Source of the DNA: Helicobacteraceae bacterium
GTDB taxonomy: Bacteria; Campylobacterota; Campylobacteria; Campylobacterales; Sulfurimonadaceae
Length of the DNA: 5,215 nucleotides
Reading direction: 5' to 3'
NCBI GenBank assembly: GCA_027081565.1
Contig: JALWKG010000135.1
Location: 1-5,215 of the forward strand
Below are positions 1 to 5,215 of the stretch, one piece after another. The notes beneath the pieces were generated by a model, which was not told where the DNA came from, did no database searches, and saw only the letters and a list, made by a program, of their open reading frames with translations. Position 1 is the stretch's first letter. Each line of letters starts with the position of its first letter. Made by a program: the position numbers and the translations under genes.

Positions 1-667
1 TGGCGATCTCTTCTTTGTCGATGATGTTCAACGTCTCTTGGTTTTTAGGTGTATGAATCGTGATGATGTCACACGCCAAGATATCTTCGAAGTTCTCAGT
101 GTACTCTACACCAAGGTCTGTTGCCTTGGAAGCATTGATGTATGGGTCGTAGGCTACAACGTCCATCTCGAAGGCTTTAGCACGAATACTTACACGGCTA
201 CCAATATTACCAAAACCGATAACACCCAGTTTTTTGCCTTTAAGCTCATAACCGTACCACTTTTCACGCTTCCAGATACGCTGATTCTTAAGGTGATCAT
301 GAGAGTATGGGAACATTCTCATACAAGAGAGCATGTGTGTCATTGTTAGTTCAACCGCTGCAATCGTGTTGGCAGTTGGCACGTTCATAACGATGATACC
401 TTCTTTAGAACAACCTTCTATATCTACATTGTCTACACCAACACCCGCGCGAACGATTGCTTTCATCTTTTTAGCTGCTGCGATGAACTTAGCATCTACA
501 TCAGTTGAACTACGAGTAATCGCCACATCAGCATCTGCAATAACATCTAAAAGTGCTGTCTTGTCAATGTCTGCTGCAAATACGTAATCGATCTGAGGAT
601 CGTCTTGAAGCATTTTAAGACCTGCTTCGTGGATGTGGTCACAAACTACTACTTTATATTGTTCCAT
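1..667 (-). CDS. serA: D-3-phosphoglycerate dehydrogenase, partial (C-terminal part beyond window)
   Basis: The enzyme oxidises 3-phosphoglycerate to 3-phosphohydroxypyruvate with NAD+, the first step of serine synthesis in the cytoplasm. The visible 222 residues start MEQYKVVVCDHIHEAG and stay open to the window edge. They cover the N-terminal half of the substrate domain, with RAGVGVDNVD at about residues 73-82 and NVPTANT at 95-101. The NAD-binding Rossmann domain follows, with GFGNIG at 151-156 and the ribose-binding Asp in AYDP at 174. The last visible motif is IHTPKNQET. The catalytic Arg, Glu and His, and any ASB or ACT regulatory domains, lie outside, so the long (about 530 aa) and short (about 410 aa) family types cannot be told apart here. 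The start is supported by AGGA (complement of 676-679) 8 nt upstream. It is the fourth gene of the same-strand run aroA-ispH-rpsA-serA and lies 136 bp after rpsA. Confidence 0.95.
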   Translation of the reverse strand, partial: MEQYKVVVCDHIHEAGLKMLQDDPQIDYVFAADIDKTALLDVIADADVAITRSSTDVDAKFIAAAKKMKAIVRAGVGVDNVDIEGCSKEGIIVMNVPTANTIAAVELTMTHMLSCMRMFPYSHDHLKNQRIWKREKWYGYELKGKKLGVIGFGNIGSRVSIRAKAFEMDVVAYDPYINASKATDLGVEYTENFEDILACDIITIHTPKNQETLNIIDKEEIA

Positions 668-744
668 AAGTACTGTCCTGTAAAAAATATTTTAATTTTG
701 ATTTCAATGTATGAGAATACACTCAAAACAAGATTTTTGAAAGT

Positions 745-774
745 AAAAAATGAAAGAGTAGCCAAAATGGCTAC
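745..774 (-). terminator. Hairpin plus T-rich tail after rpsA (possible weak intrinsic terminator or attenuator)
   Basis: Positions 758-764 (GTAGCCA) and 768-774 (TGGCTAC) form a perfect 7-bp stem with a 3-nt loop. Read on the minus strand, about 30 nt after the rpsA stop, the stem is followed by TCTTTCATTTTTT (down to 745). On the plus strand no T tract follows, so the polarity fits the end of rpsA. The T run is interrupted and the stem is short, so termination may be partial. It could let some transcripts continue into serA or protect the rpsA mRNA 3' end. Confidence 0.45.
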
Positions 775-803
775 GACTTACATTAGTTTAGCAAGGGAAT
801 TGC

Positions 804-2459
804 TTATTTAAGTTTGTCTTTAAGAAGGTCACCCAGTGTATTACCAGCATCTTCTTTGTTCAAGTCAGCAATGATCTTAGCATCGTTTACACGAGAAAGT
901 TGCTTAACAGAAAGACGGATACGGTCACGTTGTGTATCGATAACAGCAATAACTGCTTCGATCTCTTGACCGATCTCAAGCTCCTCTTTTACAAGTGGCT
1001 CAAGGTCCTCATCACGAATAAGTGCATCAACACCATCTTCTAGAGAGATGAATACACCGAAGTCTTTAACGTCACGAACCTTACCAGTGATAACTTCGTT
1101 ACGGCTATGGTTAGCTGCAAAAGTATCGATAGGGCTGTCCTGAAGACATTTGTGGTTAAGAGAGATCTTCTGATCGTCACGGTTAATACGTGCGATCTTA
1201 ACTTCAACCTCGTCACCTTTTTTGAACATGTCTTTAGCTTTAGTACCTTTTTCCCAAGATGTATCCTGGTTATGAAGAAGACCTTCAACACCATCGATCT
1301 TGACAAATGCACCAAAGTCAGTAAGAGATGTAACAACACCAGTAGTGATCTCACCCTCTTTACGCTTCTTAACAAACTCATCAAATGGTTTTGGAAGAAG
1401 ACGCTTCAATGAAACACGAAGTTTATGAGTATCAGAGTTGATCTCAATAACTTCAACATCGATCTCTTCGCCTACTGTTAGGTAGTCATTAGGATTTTTG
1501 ATGTTTTTGTTCCAAGTGATTTCAGAGATATGTAAGAAACCTTCGATGTCATTACCAAGGTCAACAAATACCCCGTAAGACTCGATGTTACTTACTGTAA
1601 CTGTGATTGTATCACCTTCGTCTAGTTCAGACTCAACCTCAGCCCATGGATCTTCCATACATGCTTTGATAGAAAGTGAAAGATGACGCTTGTCTTTGTC
1701 ATAAGAGATCGCTTTAACAGTAACAACATCTCCCTCAGAGTAAAGCTTAGAAGGGTTAACTGGACCCTTGTAAGAGATCTCATTATAGTGAACAAGACCA
1801 TCAACACCACCAACATCAACGAACATACCATAAGAAGTGATCTTCTTGATAGTTCCTTCTACTAGTGTGTCTTCAGCCATTAGTGCATCAATGATCTCTT
1901 TTTTCTTCTTGCGCTCTTCGTTGAAAAGTTTACGACGAGATACAACAATAGAAGTATCTTCCGGATCAAGTTTAATGATCTGTGCCTTAACTTTACGACC
2001 AACAACCTCGTCGCTGTCTTTGAATGCAGCCAATGAACGTGGCATAAAGAACTTAACAGAATCCATCTCGATGACATAGCCACCACGGTTTTTGTTAGTA
2101 ATAATACCTTCGATTACAATGTCCTCGTAGTCGTCTTTGTTAGCATTGATAAACTCAAGAGTCTTTGCTTGTTCTAACACTTTTTTGTGAGAGATCTTTG
2201 GACGTTCGTTATAGTAACCCGTCACCATTACAGTGATGCTATCACCAACTTTGTAAGCCAATTCGCCGTCTTCACCACGAATCTCGTCAAGAGGAAGGAT
2301 TCCCTCTAACTTCTCACCAACACCAACTAGAGCGCGCTCATCTTCAATTTGCAATTCAACAATTTCGCCTTCAACAATACGGTTTGTGGTCTCTTGTGCC
2401 TTTTCAGACGCCTCAAACATTGCCGCAAAATTTTCTTCTTCTAAAAGCTCTTCAGCCAT
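804..2459 (-). CDS. rpsA: 30S ribosomal protein S1
   Basis: Ribosomal protein S1 binds mRNA leaders and helps place them on the 30S subunit for translation initiation. The 551-residue product contains six S1/OB-fold repeats, at roughly residues 27-95, 113-178, 197-267, 282-354, 369-438 and 454-521. The typical RNA-binding cores are clearest in repeats 3 to 6: SYGMFVDVGGVDGLVH, SYGVFVDLG, DFGAFVKIDGVEGLLH and DFGVFISLEDGVDALI. Repeats 1 and 2 are more diverged, as is usual in S1, where they serve ribosome docking. The N-terminus is very acidic (MAEELLEEEN), and the C-terminal tail after about 521 is short and charged (ends DKLK). Length and six-repeat layout are normal for a full S1, with no sign of truncation. 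The start is supported by AAGGGA (complement of 2466-2471) 6 nt upstream and a TATAAT further up. It is separated from ispH by an unusual 700-bp gap. Confidence 0.98.
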   Translation of the reverse strand: MAEELLEEENFAAMFEASEKAQETTNRIVEGEIVELQIEDERALVGVGEKLEGILPLDEIRGEDGELAYKVGDSITVMVTGYYNERPKISHKKVLEQAKTLEFINANKDDYEDIVIEGIITNKNRGGYVIEMDSVKFFMPRSLAAFKDSDEVVGRKVKAQIIKLDPEDTSIVVSRRKLFNEERKKKKEIIDALMAEDTLVEGTIKKITSYGMFVDVGGVDGLVHYNEISYKGPVNPSKLYSEGDVVTVKAISYDKDKRHLSLSIKACMEDPWAEVESELDEGDTITVTVSNIESYGVFVDLGNDIEGFLHISEITWNKNIKNPNDYLTVGEEIDVEVIEINSDTHKLRVSLKRLLPKPFDEFVKKRKEGEITTGVVTSLTDFGAFVKIDGVEGLLHNQDTSWEKGTKAKDMFKKGDEVEVKIARINRDDQKISLNHKCLQDSPIDTFAANHSRNEVITGKVRDVKDFGVFISLEDGVDALIRDEDLEPLVKEELEIGQEIEAVIAVIDTQRDRIRLSVKQLSRVNDAKIIADLNKEDAGNTLGDLLKDKLK

Positions 2460-2492
2460 ACAGTTTCCCTTGTAACGTAATAAAATTTCGTA

Positions 2493-2498
2493 ATTATA
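2493..2498 (-). promoter_or_regulatory. Probable rpsA promoter -10 box (TATAAT)
   Basis: The minus strand carries a perfect TATAAT at 2498-2493, in the context AGCTATAATTACG. A start site near 2486 would give a leader of about 26 nt before the rpsA ATG, with AAGGGA as Shine-Dalgarno. The hexamer about 17 bp upstream (complement of 2516-2521, GGTGGC) does not resemble TTGACA, and it lies inside the terminal repeat of the palindromic element. Campylobacterota sigma-70 promoters often lack a conserved -35 box, so this is no strong objection. The box position is seen directly; promoter function is inferred. Confidence 0.6.
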
Positions 2499-2512
2499 GC
2501 TAGCTGTTACTT

Positions 2513-2782
2513 AAGGCCACCTCTAAAAACCCTAGCCATCCTCAGCGATAGAGAGGAGTTCACAATCAAGGCGACCTTTCGAAGCCCTAGCCATAGCTAA
2601 GGCGAGAAAGGGCAACGCGGAGTGTGAGCTCCTCTCTAGTGCCCGAAGGGAGGGATAAAAAGAGCGATCTCGCACAAAACTTTTCATCGCCATAGCTTTG
2701 GCTATGACTCAAAAAAGATTTTGGACGATCTCATCTCTTTTTCTTCCCTCTGAGGATAGCTAGGATTTTTAGAGGTGTCCTT
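2513..2782. repeat. ~270-bp imperfect palindromic element with 31-bp terminal inverted repeats and two internal hairpin arms
   Basis: The outer arms 2515-2545 and 2750-2780 are inverted copies matching at 28 of 31 positions, and two further A-T pairs extend the stem to 2513-2782. Inside, arm 1 pairs 2549-2566 with 2621-2638 (16 of 18) and ends in a hairpin with TAGC/GCTA around CATA (2588-2599). Arm 2 pairs 2650-2664 with 2735-2750 (one bulge). It continues imperfectly inward and ends in CATAGC-TTTG-GCTATG (2691-2706). The predicted shape is a three-way junction. No reading frame of useful length lies within it. The 10-mer CCCTAGCCAT occurs at 2530-2539 and again at 2585-2594. No clear target-site duplication is seen (TTAA on the left, TTTA on the right). 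Candidates are a MITE-like or large REP-like mobile repeat or a structured RNA. I cannot measure its copy number from this window. Confidence 0.85.
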
Positions 2783-3056
2783 TATATTTAGAATCCTTTT
2801 TATCTAAAAGGGTAAATTGATTTGTTTTGGTGGTGATTTGTACTATTTAGTAGTATATACATTGATTACTTTCAAATACTAAGTCGTACTCTATTAGCTA
2901 CATAATTCCTGAAACTTATCTACTACACCCTCACTATTTTTGTACCGACAAATAAAGTAAGGGAAGCAAGATAAAGGTTTAATAATCAATGGATTTTAAG
3001 AGCGAGAAGTAACAAAGAGTAGATTTTGAATCAAGTTGACCAAAGTAAATGCCCTT

Positions 3057-3071
3057 GGGTGCAGAATGACA
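3057..3071 (+). repeat. Degenerate GAATGACA-type half repeat
   Basis: GGGTGCAGAATGACA resembles the right half of the common bacterial intergenic palindrome of the form TGGATTC-(stem-loop)-GAATGACA. No matching GGATTC left half lies close by, so this would be a half or worn copy. It shares GCAG-AATGACA with the motif 55 bp downstream. The family assignment is from memory of such repeats and is tentative. Confidence 0.3.
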
Positions 3072-3111
3072 ATATAATGTACATGTTTAATTCATAAGAG
3101 TAATTAACTCG

Positions 3112-3134
3112 TGGATTCACCCGCAGGAATGACA
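3112..3134 (+). repeat. Degenerate REP-like palindrome (TGGATTC...GAATGACA)
   Basis: This 23-bp segment has the layout TGGATTC-ACCCGCAG-GAATGACA, with GATTC/GAATg as the residual inverted ends. It looks like a worn copy of the small intergenic palindromes widespread in proteobacterial genomes. It lies 25 bp past the ispH stop. The stem is weak as it stands, so a terminator role is doubtful. Confidence 0.4.
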
Positions 3135-3159
3135 GTGTTAGAACTATAAAGCCAAACCA

Positions 3160-3993
3160 CTATTTAGTTATAGCTTCTATCCCCTCAATAACCTCTTGAA
3201 TAATCCAGTCCGGTGTAGAAGCACCTGCACTGATCCCACAAAGATCTTTACCTACAAACCATTCAGCCTGAAGATCGTCAGCACCTTCAATATGATAAGA
3301 CTCTTTATGCTGTTCACTCTGTGCAATACTCTGTAGCTGTTTTGTGTTAGAAGAGTTCATGCCACCGATAATGATCATAACATCTGCCTCTTTGGCAAGT
3401 TTACGCACCGCATCCTGGTTCTCAAAAGTTGCATTACAGATCGTGTTGAAGACACGTACCTCTTTATGCCGTGGTATAAGATAGTTACAAACTGCCAAAT
3501 AATCTTCCACTTTACGTGTTGTCTGTGCGACAACCGCAATCTGCTCTTTTAGTTTCAGATCTTCGAGATCCTCCACACAGGTCACAACATGGGCACCGTT
3601 CATCGCATAACTCTTGACACCCCTGATCTCTGGATGCTTCTCATCACCAAAGATGACGATGTCATACCCTGCTTTACTCATCTCTTCACAGATCTGCTGG
3701 GGCTTGGTCACATAAGGACAAGTTGCATCTACCACTTCTACCTTGCGTGCATTAAGCTCTGCCAGCTCGTTTTTAGGAATACCATGTGTACGGATGACCG
3801 CTTTGTCACCGGTTTGGAAGTCAGAAAGGTCTTCTGTCAGAGCGACTTTGAAGTCTGTGTTAAGACGTTCGATCTCTTTGGAGTTGTGGATCAGCGGACC
3901 ATAGGTCGCGGAGTTGGTGTTCTCTTCAGCGATCTTGATCGCACGTTTGACACCAAAACAAAAACCGTAGTTCTCAGCAAGTTTTATCTTCAT
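3160..3993 (-). CDS. ispH: 4-hydroxy-3-methylbut-2-enyl diphosphate reductase
   Basis: IspH (LytB) is an iron-sulfur enzyme that reduces HMBPP to IPP and DMAPP, the last step of the MEP pathway for isoprenoids, in the cytoplasm. The 277-residue product has the three cluster-binding cysteines: C12 in YGFCFGVKRA, C92 in DATCPYVTK and C186 in NTICNATFENQ. The substrate-binding set is also present: H36 in GPLIHN, H70 in RTHGIP, H120 and the proton-relay Glu E122 in KHPEIRG, T158/T159 in AQTT, residues 213-216 in NSSNTKQL, and S259 in AGASTPD. The length is in the short range of the family and complete. Its ATG overlaps the aroA stop as ATGA, and GGAGGTG lies just upstream, so the start is secure and translational coupling to aroA is likely. 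Downstream, the usual short spacing to rpsA is replaced by a 700-bp gap. Confidence 0.98.
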   Translation of the reverse strand: MKIKLAENYGFCFGVKRAIKIAEENTNSATYGPLIHNSKEIERLNTDFKVALTEDLSDFQTGDKAVIRTHGIPKNELAELNARKVEVVDATCPYVTKPQQICEEMSKAGYDIVIFGDEKHPEIRGVKSYAMNGAHVVTCVEDLEDLKLKEQIAVVAQTTRKVEDYLAVCNYLIPRHKEVRVFNTICNATFENQDAVRKLAKEADVMIIIGGMNSSNTKQLQSIAQSEQHKESYHIEGADDLQAEWFVGKDLCGISAGASTPDWIIQEVIEGIEAITK

Positions 3994-5215
3994 AACATCA
4001 CCTCCGTGATCTCACCAAGCAGTTCGAAGAAGTTTGGAAAAGAGGTGTTGATACAATCAATATCGTTCACTTCCATACCGCAGCGAAGACCGGCGATGAT
4101 AAAACTCATCGCGATACGGTGGTCTCCGAAGCTCTCAACTTTAGCTGACTTCAAGGTACCTCCGGTGACTGCATAACCATCATCAAACTCTTCGACCTCA
4201 ATGCCACAGGCTTTAAGGTTGTCAACTACCGTAGAGATACGGTCACTCTCTTTGACACGCAGCTCTTCAGCATTGGCAATGACACTTCTGCCCTCTGCAC
4301 ATGCCATAGCGATGGAGAGCACAGGAAGCTCATCGATCAGCCATGAGATCTTGTCATCAACTTTTATCGCTTGAAGCGGTGCATGTTTTATTGTAATGTC
4401 ACCCATTGGCTCATAGATGTCTTCTTTAAGATCATAAGTGATCTCTGCACCCATACGCTCTAACGCTTTAAAAGCTTCAATACGTGTAGGGTTAAATGTA
4501 ACACCTTCAAGTACCACTTCAGCACCCGGTGTGATAGCCGCAGCAACTGCAAAGAAAAAAGCAGATGACGGATCAGCAGGAACACGGATAGTCAATGGTG
4601 ACAGAAGTTTTGTCATCGGTTTGATCGTTGTACTCAACCCATCAACAGAGATCTCTGCTCCCATACCTTTTAACATACGTTCTGTATGATCACGGCTGAG
4701 TTCAGGCTCTTTATAGGTACATGTACCATCTGCTCTCAAGGCTGCCAGGATCATCGCTGACTTGACCTGTGCAGAAGCGATCTTGCTTTCGTAATCAAAA
4801 GCTTTCAAAGAGGCCCCGCGAATACTGAGTGGTGCCAGATCACCATCATGACGTCCATCAAGTTTTGCACCGATACTGCGCAGTGGTGCAGTAACACGTT
4901 TCATAGGACGACGTTTGAGGTATTCATCACCTGTCAAGACAAAGTGACCCTCAGCAGATGCCAATAGACCACAGAAAAGACGCATGCCCGTACCGGAATT
5001 ACCACAGTCGAGGATGTCATCACTCTCTTTAATACCTTCAGAAGAGATACGGATCACTTTACCATCGTCCACAACAGTTGCACCCAGTTTTTCAACAATG
5101 CGTAGTGAGTTCATGGTGTCTTCAGCGCGCAGGAAGTTTTCAACCACACTCTCACCATCTGCCAACATAGAAAACATCGCACAGCGGTGAGAGAAAGACT
5201 TGTCTGCCGCTATGG
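3990..5215 (-). CDS. aroA: 3-phosphoshikimate 1-carboxyvinyltransferase (EPSP synthase), N-terminus beyond window
   Basis: The enzyme joins PEP to shikimate-3-phosphate to give EPSP, the sixth shikimate-pathway step towards chorismate and aromatic amino acids. 407 residues are visible. The frame stays open through the right edge, where IAADKSFSHRCAMFS contains the N-terminal substrate-binding DKS..HR motif, so the Met at 5177-5175 is internal and perhaps 10-20 residues are missing. Going on, the protein shows DCGNSGTGMRL (about 4977-5009), KRRPMKR, SAQVKSAMIL, RDHTERML, DPSSAFF, FNPTRIEAF, the catalytic-Asp segment WLIDELP, ELRVKESDR, GDHRIAMSF and NTSFPNF. SAQxK, RxHxE and NxTR are the motifs described for class II EPSP synthases, which are naturally less sensitive to glyphosate; insensitivity here is inference. 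The TGA stop overlaps the ispH ATG by 4 nt. The sequence resembles Campylobacter AroA as I recall it. Confidence 0.97.
   Translation of the reverse strand, partial: IAADKSFSHRCAMFSMLADGESVVENFLRAEDTMNSLRIVEKLGATVVDDGKVIRISSEGIKESDDILDCGNSGTGMRLFCGLLASAEGHFVLTGDEYLKRRPMKRVTAPLRSIGAKLDGRHDGDLAPLSIRGASLKAFDYESKIASAQVKSAMILAALRADGTCTYKEPELSRDHTERMLKGMGAEISVDGLSTTIKPMTKLLSPLTIRVPADPSSAFFFAVAAAITPGAEVVLEGVTFNPTRIEAFKALERMGAEITYDLKEDIYEPMGDITIKHAPLQAIKVDDKISWLIDELPVLSIAMACAEGRSVIANAEELRVKESDRISTVVDNLKACGIEVEEFDDGYAVTGGTLKSAKVESFGDHRIAMSFIIAGLRCGMEVNDIDCINTSFPNFFELLGEITEVML
3999..4005 (-). promoter_or_regulatory. Strong Shine-Dalgarno for ispH inside the end of aroA
   Basis: The minus strand reads GGAGGTGATGTTATG, a near-perfect anti-16S match with GGAGG 7 nt before the ispH ATG (3993-3991). 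It lies within the last aroA codons. Together with the 4-nt ATGA overlap it fixes the ispH start and points to coupled translation of the two genes. An earlier ATG at 3998-3996 is in the aroA frame and too close to the ribosome site to be used for ispH. Confidence 0.85.

Larger units (their letters stand above)
2783..3159. other. Gene-free AT-rich spacer between ispH and the palindromic element
   Basis: About 377 bp with stops in all frames and no supportable gene or RNA. Small symmetric pieces are present: TACTA-TT-TAGTA near 2850 followed by the perfect 8-mer GTATATAC, and TGTACA near 3079. No clear GC stem with a T run lies after the ispH stop, so no intrinsic terminator for ispH is called. 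On the minus strand around 2870-2930 a short open stretch reads SFRNYVANRVRLSI before a stop. It could be the tail of a decayed gene but is too short to identify. Two degenerate GAATGACA-type motifs lie at the ispH side. Confidence 0.6.

Noticed and set aside
714..719. TATTCT on the minus strand as a serA promoter -10 box
   Set aside because: It is a weak match without a convincing -35 or extended -10. serA may have its own promoter here, but the sequence does not single one out.
333..811. Plus-strand open frames at 333-587 and 605-811
   Set aside because: The first is wholly antisense to serA. The second runs across the serA start and the rpsA-serA spacer without a ribosome site or recognisable protein features.
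2513..2782. Palindromic element as a CRISPR array, tRNA or known riboswitch
   Set aside because: There are no regularly spaced direct repeats, no tRNA-like T-arm or anticodon arrangement, and no riboswitch consensus that I recognise. It is also not adjacent to a gene typical of riboswitch control.
3073..3078. TATAAT on the plus strand as a promoter
   Set aside because: It would drive transcription antisense into ispH with no gene downstream, and no -35-like hexamer is at proper spacing. Chance in AT-rich sequence is likelier.
3589..4176. 195-residue plus-strand open frame
   Set aside because: It lies entirely antisense to ispH and the end of aroA, both of which have complete family motifs. 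Its translation is rich in Cys, Phe and Ile with no recognisable domain, typical of a shadow frame.
5175..5177. ATG as the aroA start
   Set aside because: The frame continues upstream to the window edge and encodes the conserved DKSFSHR substrate-binding motif, so this Met is internal.

Overview
The window looks like chromosome of a Campylobacterota (epsilonproteobacterial) species, probably of the Sulfurovum/Sulfurimonas type. This rests on low-to-moderate GC content, on protein sequences that read as epsilonproteobacterial orthologues, and on the gene order aroA-ispH-rpsA-serA, which I recall from Campylobacter. The genus is inferred, not shown. All four genes lie on the minus strand, so transcription runs from the right end to the left.

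Right to left: aroA (EPSP synthase, shikimate pathway) lacks only its first residues, which lie beyond the right edge. It overlaps ispH (HMBPP reductase, last step of the MEP isoprenoid pathway) by four bases in an ATGA stop/start, with a strong Shine-Dalgarno inside the end of aroA. Next comes a 700-bp gene-free gap (2460-3159). Then follow rpsA (ribosomal protein S1, six S1 domains), a 136-bp spacer with a small terminator-like hairpin, and serA (3-phosphoglycerate dehydrogenase), whose C-terminal part runs off the left edge.

The genes are core metabolism and translation. aroA feeds chorismate and aromatic amino acids, ispH feeds isoprenoids, serA starts serine synthesis, and rpsA delivers mRNA to the ribosome. 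Nothing suggests that they form one biochemical system; the cluster looks like a conserved housekeeping neighbourhood.

The unusual part is the ispH-rpsA gap. It holds an imperfect palindrome of about 270 bp (2513-2782) with a 31-bp terminal inverted repeat (28/31 matched) and two long internal hairpin arms, giving a three-way-junction or cloverleaf fold. It has no coding capacity and looks like a MITE-like or large REP-like non-autonomous repeat, or a structured RNA. Its left end sits 16 bp upstream of a perfect TATAAT on the rpsA strand, so it occupies the -35 side of the likely rpsA promoter. The rest of the gap (2783-3159) is AT-rich, has no gene I can support, and carries two degenerate copies of a GAATGACA-type repeat close to the end of ispH.
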